The position numbers and the translations under genes were made by a program. Below the pieces are notes generated by a model. The model did not search any database and was not told the DNA's origin. It worked only from the letters and a program-made list of their open reading frames with translations. 64,000 bases of DNA from an uncultured Helicobacter sp. (lineage in GTDB: Bacteria > Campylobacterota > Campylobacteria > Campylobacterales > Helicobacteraceae), in the NCBI GenBank assembly GCA_944323645.1, contig CALUTE010000008.1:1-64000 (forward strand). The letters are read 5' to 3'. Shown piece by piece: positions 14,818 to 22,778 of the stretch. How positions within the stretch are numbered: position 1 is the first letter of the stretch; every line of letters starts with the position of its first letter.

Positions 14818-15474
14818 CTATGCTCCTTGTATGCCTTTTTGTTTGCGATGCTGTTGTAATGCTCGTTCGATAGAAATACGCATACCTCGAAAAACAAGTG
14901 TTTCATCATAAATAGCTTGTGCGAAAAATTTTGCTAAATATTTTCCATCACCACCGGTGAAATATGCTTTCTTACTCCCTATGGTGTTTTGAATTGTTAG
15001 GATTGTGCTTTTTAAAATACCATATGTTATTGCGTCTTTAGTATTTAATGGTAGGGTATTTGGTTCAAGGGTAAAATTAATATTGCCTTGTAGGGCTGGG
15101 GAGATTCTAGCATAGGCGTTGAGAATCTCATTAAAACCCGGTAGGATATAACCTCCTTGATGTTTTCCTTGACGCATTACATCAACCGTAATAGCACTTC
15201 CAACATCTACTACTACGCCATCTTCTACGCAAAGACACGCTGCGCGCCTATCCACCCCAAGTCCGACATAATCACTAGAAAGATGAATGATAGGCTCTAA
15301 ATCATATGAAGTTTTAAAGATTTTATTTAGAATTTTCTCATTTGTGGGGCTAACACTAATATAATATACCTCTTGATCAAACATTTTTTTATGTAAGGAT
15401 TTTGGGAGAATATGTGAGATTTTGCCGTTTTCCCAGAAGTGAAAGTGTGTATTACCAATATCACACAACAGCAT
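14818..15474 (-). CDS. coaX: Type III pantothenate kinase
   Basis: CoaX phosphorylates pantothenate with ATP in the first committed step of coenzyme A synthesis and, unlike CoaA, is not feedback-inhibited. The 218 residues show the ASKHA-fold motifs: LLCDIGNTHFHFW (phosphate 1), GLGVDRRAAC, VVVDVGSAITVDVM and GGYILPGFNEIL. The start ATG at 15474 overlaps the stop codon of the upstream lipoprotein gene by one base (TAATG). The order coaX, lipoprotein, YfgM-like, dut, greA, lpxB equals HP0862-HP0867. Confidence 0.95.
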   Translation of the reverse strand: MLLCDIGNTHFHFWENGKISHILPKSLHKKMFDQEVYYISVSPTNEKILNKIFKTSYDLEPIIHLSSDYVGLGVDRRAACLCVEDGVVVDVGSAITVDVMRQGKHQGGYILPGFNEILNAYARISPALQGNINFTLEPNTLPLNTKDAITYGILKSTILTIQNTIGSKKAYFTGGDGKYLAKFFAQAIYDETLVFRGMRISIERALQQHRKQKGIQGA

Positions 15475-16586
15475 TATTTCAGCCCAGTACAGTCAAAATA
15501 ATAGGCATCATAATACAACATATTTTTACTATAAAAAATATTTTTGTTCGGTGGTATTTTGCCAAAAGTATCTTGAGCTTGATACACCTTATAGTTAAAA
15601 TTCGCAAGATCAACTGCTATAAAAAAGCCACCATTTTTTTCAAGTGTAAAAAGCATATTGTCTGCAAACGCCATACCCTCAAGGCTTGCGTAAGCAAACT
15701 TTTGTGTGTTTATCTCGCGTAATGTTTGATCAAGCTGGGCGATTTTACCATCAAGAGTTAGCACATAGAGATACCCCTTATGAAACAGGACATCTTTGAT
15801 TTGTGTGTTGTAGCTAAACTCCTGTCCGGATAAAATACTAATAAGCTTTTTTGGTGTGGCAGCAAAAATACGTAAATCGTCACCTTCAAGATAGATGATA
15901 TTGTTAAAAAATTTATCAGTTGAAACAATAATATTGCGTTCAGTTTCAAACTTTTTTGTGCTTACAACAAGCAATCGTCCATCAAGTGTGGGGAACACTA
16001 CGATTGATTCAAGAAAAAGTGGTGCAGCTATGAGTTCATTGACCGCAATGACTGATGAGCCCTTTTGCGAAAATTTAGGTTCTAGGCGATTTTTGCTAAG
16101 ATCAAAGATATACATTGAGTTATCTCTACCAATGAGTGCTAAGAGATTATTCTTGAGACTTGCTGTTATGGCACAAAAATTTGTTGGAATCTCAATTTCC
16201 TCATCAGTGCAAGCAGTGTTTTGCTCCTTTATCGTACAGACACCATTTTCAAAGACACGTTCATCAAGTACGCTTGTTTTAATGAGCTGGACACTCTCGC
16301 AACCTTTTGCAAAGATGTAATATCCTCCAGATTCATTTAAAAAACGAACATCTTTTGTAATTGTTTTGTTTGGTGGTAAAAAACCTGATTGAGTAAGGAT
16401 TGTCCCATTTTTCAAGGTGGCTCCATAACGATTGCTAGATTCTATAGGGGAGCCAAATGATTGGTGCAAGACAATTTGTCCATCAATTTTTCCTGGCGTG
16501 TAGTATTTTTTGGCGTTGCAACCCGCCAAAAACAACGTAATCACTACTATAAGCCAAATACTAAAAAAGTGTGCATACATTCTCAC
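15474..16586 (-). CDS. BamB-like beta-propeller lipoprotein
   Basis: A 370-residue predicted lipoprotein; the signal peptide ends in LFLAGC with Cys22-23 region as lipidation site. The rest is built of repeated beta-blade-like units (LLALIGRDNSMYIFDLS, VVFPTLDGRLLVVSTKKF, VLFHKGYLYVLTLDGKIAQLD, MLFTLEKNGGFFIAVDL), consistent with a PQQ-like beta-propeller. It is the counterpart of HP0863. Its upstream neighbour encodes a YfgM-like membrane protein, and in E. coli yfgM lies next to bamB, so a role in outer membrane protein assembly is a fair inference, not a proof. Confidence 0.7.
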   Translation of the reverse strand: MRMYAHFFSIWLIVVITLFLAGCNAKKYYTPGKIDGQIVLHQSFGSPIESSNRYGATLKNGTILTQSGFLPPNKTITKDVRFLNESGGYYIFAKGCESVQLIKTSVLDERVFENGVCTIKEQNTACTDEEIEIPTNFCAITASLKNNLLALIGRDNSMYIFDLSKNRLEPKFSQKGSSVIAVNELIAAPLFLESIVVFPTLDGRLLVVSTKKFETERNIIVSTDKFFNNIIYLEGDDLRIFAATPKKLISILSGQEFSYNTQIKDVLFHKGYLYVLTLDGKIAQLDQTLREINTQKFAYASLEGMAFADNMLFTLEKNGGFFIAVDLANFNYKVYQAQDTFGKIPPNKNIFYSKNMLYYDAYYFDCTGLK

Positions 16587-16601
16587 TTTCTACCCTTTGT
16601 C

Positions 16602-17288
16602 TTATTGTTGTTTGGGAGAATCTTGTACCTTTGTTGCAGAATCCATCTTTTCCACCTCTTGTATGCGCATATCTTTTAGATCTTGCAAAGGGAAATCTTT
16701 TATTCCGTAATGTTTCATCTGCGTAGCAATCCCAAACAAAGGAGATTCTTGGGGGATAGTATCAAGTATCTTTCTAGCCTTTTCGATATTGTTTTCTACA
16801 AGCAAGAGATAGGATTCTTGGATTTTTGCAAAATCTTGAAAAGCCCCATGAATTGTGTTTAGATTTTCTCTTTGCAGACTTGCAAGCTCATACAAAGCAA
16901 TTTGTTTAACAAGTACATTCGTTGAGTTCGCAAGCGCTTTTAATGTATCTAGAGATGCTTCTTCCTGTCCCCCCAGTGCATCATTAAGAATATAGAGATC
17001 ATAGAGTTCTGGTGCTTGCTCCTGAAGAGACTTGCGTAGTAGTTCATTATTTGGATTCTCTAAAAGCTCATTATAAAGTGCGCTTGTTTTCTCAGCGTTA
17101 TGTTCTTGTAAAATATTATAAATACTAATATAGGCAATCCACGCAATAAGTATAAGCCCAATGCCAAGAATCCAATATTTGTATTTTTTAAACAATCGCT
17201 CAAGCCGAAAAGCGTTTTCTAAAATCTTTTCATCGCGTTCAAACTCTTGCTTGATAGCCGAAAGGTTGCTGATTTTCTCCGTACTCAT
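16602..17288 (-). CDS. YfgM-like membrane-anchored TPR protein
   Basis: A 228-residue protein with a cytoplasmic N-terminus (about 36 residues, charged), one transmembrane helix at about 39-61 (YWILGIGLILIAWIAYISIY) and an alpha-helical periplasmic part with TPR-like helix pairs. This layout is that of YfgM, which in E. coli associates with the Sec translocon and PpiD. It is the counterpart of HP0864. It lies 15 bases before the BamB-like gene and about 20 bases after dut, so all are in one operon. Confidence 0.65.
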   Translation of the reverse strand: MSTEKISNLSAIKQEFERDEKILENAFRLERLFKKYKYWILGIGLILIAWIAYISIYNILQEHNAEKTSALYNELLENPNNELLRKSLQEQAPELYDLYILNDALGGQEEASLDTLKALANSTNVLVKQIALYELASLQRENLNTIHGAFQDFAKIQESYLLLVENNIEKARKILDTIPQESPLFGIATQMKHYGIKDFPLQDLKDMRIQEVEKMDSATKVQDSPKQQ

Positions 17289-17308
17289 ACTCTTCCTTGA
17301 TATAAAAT

Positions 17309-17761
17309 CTAATGTGTATTTTCTTGCATACCGCTTGAGCCAAACCCTCTCTCTGCGCGCTGTGTTTGACTAAGTGTGCTAACTTCTTGAAAGCTTGCTT
17401 TATACACTTTGTTAAGCACACCTTGTGCGATTCTATCACCCTTTTGAACAGAAAAATCATTGTCAGAATGATTGACAAGAAGCACTTTGATTTCGCCACG
17501 ATAGTCATTATCAATAGTGCCGGGTGTATTTAGTACAGAAATACCATTTTTGAGCGCGAGCCCACTGCGCGGGCGCACTTGCACTTCAAACCCTTCTTGT
17601 ATTTCTAAAGCGATCCCAGTGCTCACAGCAAAATATTTGCCAGCTTTTATCACACAAGATTCTAAAGCACAAAAATCAAATCCAGCCGCACCTTTACTCT
17701 GATATTCTGGAATAATTGCCTCTTGATGCAACTTTTTGATTTTGAGTACAACATCGGACAT
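17309..17761 (-). CDS. dut: Deoxyuridine 5'-triphosphate nucleotidohydrolase
   Basis: dUTPase hydrolyses dUTP to dUMP and PPi, keeping uracil out of DNA. The start ATG at 17761 follows AAGGAGAACCT; the frame is open further upstream but without support. The 150 residues contain the five trimeric dUTPase motifs: GAAGFDFCALE, VRPRSGLALKNG, NTPGTIDNDYRGEI, KGDRIAQGV and the C-terminal RAERGFGSSG that closes over the active site. It begins 16 bases after the greA stop. Confidence 0.96.
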   Translation of the reverse strand: MSDVVLKIKKLHQEAIIPEYQSKGAAGFDFCALESCVIKAGKYFAVSTGIALEIQEGFEVQVRPRSGLALKNGISVLNTPGTIDNDYRGEIKVLLVNHSDNDFSVQKGDRIAQGVLNKVYKASFQEVSTLSQTQRAERGFGSSGMQENTH

Positions 17762-17777
17762 AGGTTCTCCTTGAGTT

Positions 17778-18260
17778 TTATTCAAAATTTATGGGTTTAT
17801 AATAGACTTTTAAAATCTCAAATTCACACTCCCCACGTGGAAGCGTAATGCTTACTTCATCACCTTCGCTTTTCCCCATAAGTGCTTGTCCAATCGGTGA
17901 GCCATATGAGATAAACCCTTTGTCTATATCGCTTTCAATGCTTCCTACAATTGTATAGGTATATTTTTTTTCAGAATCCAGATCCATAATTTCAACCGTA
18001 CTGCCAAAACTCACTTTATCGTGAGGAAATGTTGAAGGATCAATCACTTGGGAATTTGCAAGCATTTGGCTGACGTCTTTTATACGCGCATCAATAAATA
18101 GTTGGCGCTCTTTAGCGGCGTGGTACTCGGCATTTTCTTTTAAATCTCCGTGAGAACGCGCAATATCAATTTCTTTTACGATATTTGGTCGTTCAACTTC
18201 TTTAAGGTTTTTTAGTTCCGCACTTAATTTATCATAGCCATATTGACTAAGTAGTTCCAT
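17778..18260 (-). CDS. greA: Transcription elongation factor GreA
   Basis: GreA enters the RNA polymerase secondary channel and stimulates cleavage of backtracked transcripts. The 160 residues show the coiled-coil N-terminus (AELKNLKEVERPNIVKEIDIA) with the acidic tip and GDLKENAEYHAAKERQ, then the C-terminal FKBP-like domain with FGSTVEIMDLDSEKKYTY and SYGSPIGQALMGKSEGDEV. It lies upstream of dut and downstream of lpxB, in a same-strand run. Confidence 0.96.
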   Translation of the reverse strand: MELLSQYGYDKLSAELKNLKEVERPNIVKEIDIARSHGDLKENAEYHAAKERQLFIDARIKDVSQMLANSQVIDPSTFPHDKVSFGSTVEIMDLDSEKKYTYTIVGSIESDIDKGFISYGSPIGQALMGKSEGDEVSITLPRGECEFEILKVYYKPINFE

Positions 18261-18306
18261 TTATGTTGCTCCTAAATAAAATTCTTAACATAATACCAAA
18301 AATCTC

Positions 18307-19548
18307 TTAAAGCCTCACTATATTTGCAACATTTAGCGCACTACCATTTTTAAGGTAAGCACGTAGTTTGTAAGCATTATCGAGGAAGCTTTGTGCATTT
18401 GCATTATGATATGCTGCAAGTAATTTGTCTTTTGTTAGATTTTGCTGAAGTAGCTCTATATGCATATTTGAATCGCCTCTTCCTTCTGGTTCGTTATTAA
18501 GCGCATTATAAAAAATATTAGCAAGCCCAATATATCGGATTTTTACAAACATTTTAGCGATGTAATAATCAAACATAGCACTCTTGTATCCTAGTACGAA
18601 AGGCACGCCAAGTAGGGCGGCTTCTAGAGTTGCTGTTCCAGAGCAAATAAAACCAAAATCTGCCATCTTGAGTGCTTTTTTTGTATTAAAGCACACTTCA
18701 AAATCGCGCAATGCTCCCTTTGTTGCCAAACTAGTTTCATAGATAGATTCTAGATTCTCGCGTGCAAAAATCGTTGGTACAACAAGGATTTTATGTGTGT
18801 TTGGTAGCGCACGTGCAACTTCATAAAAAATCGGAAAAATGCGTTCAATCTCACCTTTTCTGCTGCCCGGCATAAAAACAAGGCAAGGCTTATTATCTTG
18901 CTGGCTTGAGAGTTTGCGCGCTCGATGTTCTAAAAGATCTTCTTCAATCTCATCAAGTAAAGGGTGTCCGACATAACATATCTGCCCACTCTTTCTAGCT
19001 TGCTCACTATAATAGGTAAGCTCAAAAGGTAGGATTCCAAGCAATTTATCGCAATAGCGTTCCAACTCTTTAGCACGCCAAGCTTTCCAAGCCCAAAGTT
19101 GCGGTAGGATATAATAAAAAATTGGAGGGCTTTTTGTGCCTGTATGTTTTGCTGCTTGTTTTATCTTGCGTGCAAGAGGGATATGAAAAGAAGAAGAATC
19201 CATAAGCAGAATCTTGTCTGCATCTTGCGCAAGTTTTATGAGCGTTTTTTGGGCATATAGTATGAAAGGTAGCTTGCGCACAACATCACTAAACCCCATA
19301 ACTGAAAAATCTTTGGGATCAAAACTTGGATTAGCAATGATATTTATGGTGCTTACCCTATTTTGTTGTGTATATTCACTGCAGGTTTTCTTATTTATAA
19401 AATCTTGTGTGATTTGTTTATCAAATATACCAATAATCTCAAGTGTCTTATGGGTGTTTGAATGGTCTGTTTCTTGTGCGAGGTGGAGAAGCACTTCTTT
19501 TAGGTGGAGATTAGAGCTAGATTCTAATGCGCTTACAAGGATTTTCAT
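18307..19548 (-). CDS. lpxB: Lipid-A-disaccharide synthase
   Basis: LpxB joins UDP-2,3-diacylglucosamine and lipid X to form the lipid A disaccharide at the inner membrane. GT-B type motifs are visible: LVSALESSSNLHLKEVL at the N-terminus (the usual GExSGD region is altered to ESSSNLH), QLWAWKAWRAKELERYCDKLL, ILPFELTYY, YVGHPLLDEI, FMPGSRKGEIERIFP and SGTATLEAALLGVPFVLGY. At 413 residues it is somewhat longer than the usual 360-390. It heads the lpxB-greA-dut-yfgM-bamB-coaX-hisG run. Confidence 0.93.
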   Translation of the reverse strand: MKILVSALESSSNLHLKEVLLHLAQETDHSNTHKTLEIIGIFDKQITQDFINKKTCSEYTQQNRVSTINIIANPSFDPKDFSVMGFSDVVRKLPFILYAQKTLIKLAQDADKILLMDSSSFHIPLARKIKQAAKHTGTKSPPIFYYILPQLWAWKAWRAKELERYCDKLLGILPFELTYYSEQARKSGQICYVGHPLLDEIEEDLLEHRARKLSSQQDNKPCLVFMPGSRKGEIERIFPIFYEVARALPNTHKILVVPTIFARENLESIYETSLATKGALRDFEVCFNTKKALKMADFGFICSGTATLEAALLGVPFVLGYKSAMFDYYIAKMFVKIRYIGLANIFYNALNNEPEGRGDSNMHIELLQQNLTKDKLLAAYHNANAQSFLDNAYKLRAYLKNGSALNVANIVRL

Positions 19549-19575
19549 ATTATAACTCCTAACTATAGTACAACT

Positions 19576-20334
19576 CTAGAGCTTTTTGCGTGAAAAATCA
19601 ATAAGGTCTTGTGTGGTATGTATGTGTTTGGGTAGGCACATAAGGGCTATTTCGAAGATTTTTAGCGATGTGAGGGCGTCTGCATAGGCACGATGTGCTA
19701 CTGGCGTATTGATCCCTAAAAATGTATTTAGATGTTGGAGTGAATATCGTACTGATAAGATAGTTTGCTTGGCGAGGTTAATTGTGCAAAGCTTAGGGTT
19801 AAACAGTGCTCCAAAACCATTTTCTTTAAGACTATGGCTTAAAAAGCCATAGTCAAATCCGACATTATGAGCAACAAAAACACTTTGCCCCAAAAACTCC
19901 TTAAAATCCTGCAAAACAGGCTTGATTTTACGACTATCTTTTAGCATATCGCTTGTAATGTTGGTAATTTCACTGATGACATCTGGCACAAAGGGAGCAT
20001 ATATAAACTCTTCAAATTTGCCAGTGATTTTGCCATTTTGGTAAGCGACTGCCCCGATTTCTATAATTTGCGCTTCTTTGGGTTTAGCGCCAGTTGTTTC
20101 AATATCAACAAAACAGAAGCGTTGCTGCGTATAAGGTGTGCTTTTAGTGGTAAGAAAATAAGCATTATCTTCTGATTCTAGTGGATACCCTTGTGCCTTT
20201 AGTAGTTCTAAATCTAGTTCTTGTGCGCCAAGATATTGCAGTATTTTATGGATTTCATCTGCGTGCAGAGGGCTTTCATTTAGCCTCGCATCTAGTGTGT
20301 ATGCAAGCCTTGATACAGAATCTATATTGCTCAT
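19576..20334 (-). CDS. dnaQ: DnaQ-type 3'-5' exonuclease (DEDDh)
   Basis: A 252-residue DEDDh exonuclease, the counterpart of HP1387, annotated in Helicobacter as the DNA polymerase III epsilon subunit. Motifs: ExoI FVDIETTGAKPKEAQIIEIG, ExoII HNVGFDYGFL and ExoIIIe AHRAYADALTSLKIF. About 70 residues precede the exonuclease domain, unlike E. coli DnaQ. The start at 20334 overlaps the rpe stop by four bases, so translation is probably coupled. A proofreading role is inferred from the family. Confidence 0.88.
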   Translation of the reverse strand: MSNIDSVSRLAYTLDARLNESPLHADEIHKILQYLGAQELDLELLKAQGYPLESEDNAYFLTTKSTPYTQQRFCFVDIETTGAKPKEAQIIEIGAVAYQNGKITGKFEEFIYAPFVPDVISEITNITSDMLKDSRKIKPVLQDFKEFLGQSVFVAHNVGFDYGFLSHSLKENGFGALFNPKLCTINLAKQTILSVRYSLQHLNTFLGINTPVAHRAYADALTSLKIFEIALMCLPKHIHTTQDLIDFSRKKL

Positions 20335-20987
20335 ACCATATCTTGTGGATTTTTTAGGGTGGCTATGGCTTTGGCATAATCGCCACTGCCAAAAATATAG
20401 CTTCCAGCCACAACGATATCTGCACCTGCTTCTTGAAGGCTTACTATATTTTGTGTATTGATCCCGCCATCAACTTCAATTAGGCATTGAGGATTTAGCA
20501 CGCTAATAAGTTCTTTTAGGCGTCTTATCTTTGTAAGAGTGCTTGGAATAAATTGCTGCCCGCCAAAACCTGGATTCACACTCATAAGCAACACCATATC
20601 AACATCGGGCAAAATGTAGCGAAGTGTTTCCTCACTTGTGTGTGGGTTTAGCACTACAGCCGGGCGTATGCCATTATCACGGATAAGGCATATTAGCCGA
20701 TGTAAATGCGTAACTTCCTCAATATGCACACTCATAAATAAAGGCTTGAGGGGTAAAAAATATGCAACAAAACTTGGCACATCACGGACCATAAGATGCA
20801 CATCAAGTGGAATGCTAGAGACTTGAGCTATTTGTGAGAGTATAGGCATACCAAATGTGAGATTTGGTACAAAATGCCCATCCATAACATCAATGTGTAA
20901 AAAATCTGCACCACTTTTGCAAACAGATTCTATCTCTTTGCCTAATTCCAGAAAATTTGCTGACAAAATACTTGGAGCAACAAGCAT
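20331..20987 (-). CDS. rpe: Ribulose-phosphate 3-epimerase
   Basis: Rpe interconverts ribulose 5-phosphate and xylulose 5-phosphate in the pentose phosphate pathway. The 218 residues form a TIM barrel with PSILSANFLELGKEI, DFLHIDVMDGHFVPNLTFG (metal ligands His and Asp), LDVHLMV, MSVNPGFGGQQFI and IEVDGGINTQNI plus VVAGSYIFG. It is transcribed divergently from fbp (start 21092), 104 bases away, and overlaps dnaQ downstream. The three genes match HP1385-HP1387. Confidence 0.96.
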   Translation of the reverse strand: MLVAPSILSANFLELGKEIESVCKSGADFLHIDVMDGHFVPNLTFGMPILSQIAQVSSIPLDVHLMVRDVPSFVAYFLPLKPLFMSVHIEEVTHLHRLICLIRDNGIRPAVVLNPHTSEETLRYILPDVDMVLLMSVNPGFGGQQFIPSTLTKIRRLKELISVLNPQCLIEVDGGINTQNIVSLQEAGADIVVAGSYIFGSGDYAKAIATLKNPQDMV

Positions 20988-21056
20988 AAATAACCTTCAA
21001 TATTGTAGTTAAGATTAAGGGACTAAAATTAAAGCGTATCATAATTTGCGTTAGAA

Positions 21057-21062
21057 TATAAT
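21057..21062 (+). promoter_or_regulatory. -10 element for fbp
   Basis: TATAAT after TTAGAA, 30 bases before the fbp ATG, in the divergent spacer with rpe. Confidence 0.55.
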
Positions 21063-21091
21063 TAAGCAAACTTTTGCAAGAAGGATTTGTT

Positions 21092-22066
21092 ATGCCGTAT
21101 GCTTTGAAGCAGATTTATGAGTGTATAAAAACCTGTGCGTTAGCACTTCAAGCTGCCTTACAAACCGATGACACAAGTTATCTTACAACACATAATGCAA
21201 GTGGTGATACGCAGCTTGGAATTGATGTGCTTGCTGATACGCTGATAGAACAGCATTTACTCAAATTATCTTGTGTGCGTGGTGTGTGCTCAGAGGAGAA
21301 ATCAGGCGCACTCTATAAGGATTGTACGACAGAATCTAATCCTTTATGTGATAATACAAACGATAGCTTAAAAGTTAAACTAGATTCTAATAGTCTTAGC
21401 CAATCATTGCAAGCACCAAATGGAGGACTTTTGGTCGCCTATGATCCTCTTGATGGATCAAGTTTGTTTGATTCAAATTTGAGTGTGGGGAGTATTTTTG
21501 GTATCTATGATGGTTGTTTTAGCGCAAAACATATCATAGCAGCTGGCTATGTGGTTTATGGCCCTCGACTAGAGGTGGTATTTGCGCACAATGAAGTATC
21601 CCATAGTTTTTATAATGGCAAGGAATGGATAACAAAGCCCAATCTCACACTTAAACAGCAAGGCAAGCTTAATGCACCTGGTGGTACACAAAAGCATTTT
21701 AGCCCCATACATAGGGCGCTTATAGAAGGTTTTTTTGCACAAGGTTATCGTCTGCGATACTCCGGCGGTATGGTACCTGATTTGCATCAGATTTTATGTA
21801 AGGGAGGCGGCATTTTTAGTTATCCGGCAACAAGCGATGCACCAAATGGCAAGTTGCGCAAACTGTTTGAGGTATTTCCTTTTGCTTTCATTTATCAAAA
21901 AGCTGGTGGCTTAGCAATTGATGGTGTTAAAAACCTTTTAGAACTTCCTTGTCTAGCTTTCCATGAAAGTACCCCCTGCTTTTTAGGAAGCAAGGAAGAA
22001 ATAGAGCAAGTTCGCAATACATATACTACATTAGGAGCAGACAATGAGCGAGAATCCAGCAGATGA
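21092..22066 (+). CDS. fbp: Fructose-1,6-bisphosphatase, class I
   Basis: Hydrolyses fructose 1,6-bisphosphate to fructose 6-phosphate, the gluconeogenic counterpart of the aldolase at 987-1910. ATG 21092 lies seven bases after AAGGA and gives 324 residues. The metal site is in YDPLDGSSLFDSNLSVGSIFG, with ERGxVCSEE-like VRGVCSEEKSG earlier and RYSGGMVPDLHQIL plus GKLRKLFEVFPFAFI later. A Ser/Asn-rich insertion at about 80-108 carries two copies of the AGAATCT-type 7-mer. Its 3' end overlaps the next small gene by 23 bases. Confidence 0.95.
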   Translation: MPYALKQIYECIKTCALALQAALQTDDTSYLTTHNASGDTQLGIDVLADTLIEQHLLKLSCVRGVCSEEKSGALYKDCTTESNPLCDNTNDSLKVKLDSNSLSQSLQAPNGGLLVAYDPLDGSSLFDSNLSVGSIFGIYDGCFSAKHIIAAGYVVYGPRLEVVFAHNEVSHSFYNGKEWITKPNLTLKQQGKLNAPGGTQKHFSPIHRALIEGFFAQGYRLRYSGGMVPDLHQILCKGGGIFSYPATSDAPNGKLRKLFEVFPFAFIYQKAGGLAIDGVKNLLELPCLAFHESTPCFLGSKEEIEQVRNTYTTLGADNERESSR

Positions 22067-22265
22067 CGTGTTTGAAAGAGAACTTGATAGGACATTGGCT
22101 AAAATCCAAGAGTGCCAAAAACTACAGGCTGCACAAAATCCAGAAATAAGCAAGGTTGGTTGCTATGGGTGCGAAAAGGTATTTGTATGTGAAGTGCGTA
22201 GTGAATATGTAAGTGCAGTATATAAGAGTATGAACAAAGGGCAAGCTGGCGATTTTTCATTTTAG
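22044..22265 (+). CDS. Small conserved protein with CX2C...C motif
   Basis: Seventy-three residues; I do not recognise a named function. The N-terminal half is a charged helix (DDVFERELDRTLAKIQECQKL), and the C-terminal half has GCYGCEKVFVCEVRSEYVSA and VYKSMNKGQAGDFSF, which looks like a compact conserved motif with a possible metal site from three cysteines (CX2CX5C). The start ATG lies inside fbp, after TTAGGAGCAGACA, so translation is probably coupled to fbp. The tight conservation-like pattern of the last 40 residues suggests a real gene. Confidence 0.7.
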   Translation: MSENPADDVFERELDRTLAKIQECQKLQAAQNPEISKVGCYGCEKVFVCEVRSEYVSAVYKSMNKGQAGDFSF

Positions 22266-22713
22266 TGTTTCTGAAACCTAATTTAGTTAGTGTATGGTGG
22301 ATTCTAAAAAGCAAAAGCATTTTTGTACGCGGCAAATTGATTTTGAGCTTTTGAAAAATAGTGCGCAAAAAGCCTAAGCTTATTTTTAGCAAAGAAAGGG
22401 CAGTGAAATTGGTGTTATGTGAGTTCATATTGTCTGAAATATTATTTGGCTGTTGGGCTAAAGATATTCTCTAAATAGCATAAAACTAGCTTAATATTTT
22501 TGTTTTTCTGTTATGCTAACTTAGACGCTTATGCGTGTTGCAGTTTGAATTTTTTGTTAGAGCACGCATTGTTACATCGCTTTGGTGAGTGTCTTTAGTT
22601 TTATTTGGGAAGAAAAAGTAATTTTTACCAACCTAAGCAATTATGCCTTTATGTATCTGAGAAAGTGGCGAATAATCCAAGCATTTAATATTAGATTGTT
22701 AATATTATATTAT
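22266..22713. other. Spacer without recognisable gene
   Basis: About 450 bases between the small protein gene and the CrtI-like gene. I see no frame with a Shine-Dalgarno site and no tRNA. The last part (22660-22713) is AT-rich promoter-like sequence that leads to TATAAT at 22714. A minus-strand frame at 22099-22428 is a shadow with biased composition. Confidence 0.5.
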
Positions 22714-22719
22714 TATAAT
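22714..22719 (+). promoter_or_regulatory. -10 element for the CrtI-like gene
   Basis: TATAAT within an AT-rich block, 60 bases before the ATG at 22779. Confidence 0.45.
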
Positions 22720-22778
22720 GAGTGCTTTTAAACGCAGTCATAAGACATTGTAGCAACATAAATAGTCAAGGAATAATG

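Noticed and set aside
22099-22428. Minus-strand 109-codon frame behind fbp
   Set aside because: Overlaps the small CX2C gene and spacer, has biased His/Leu/Phe composition and no family features.
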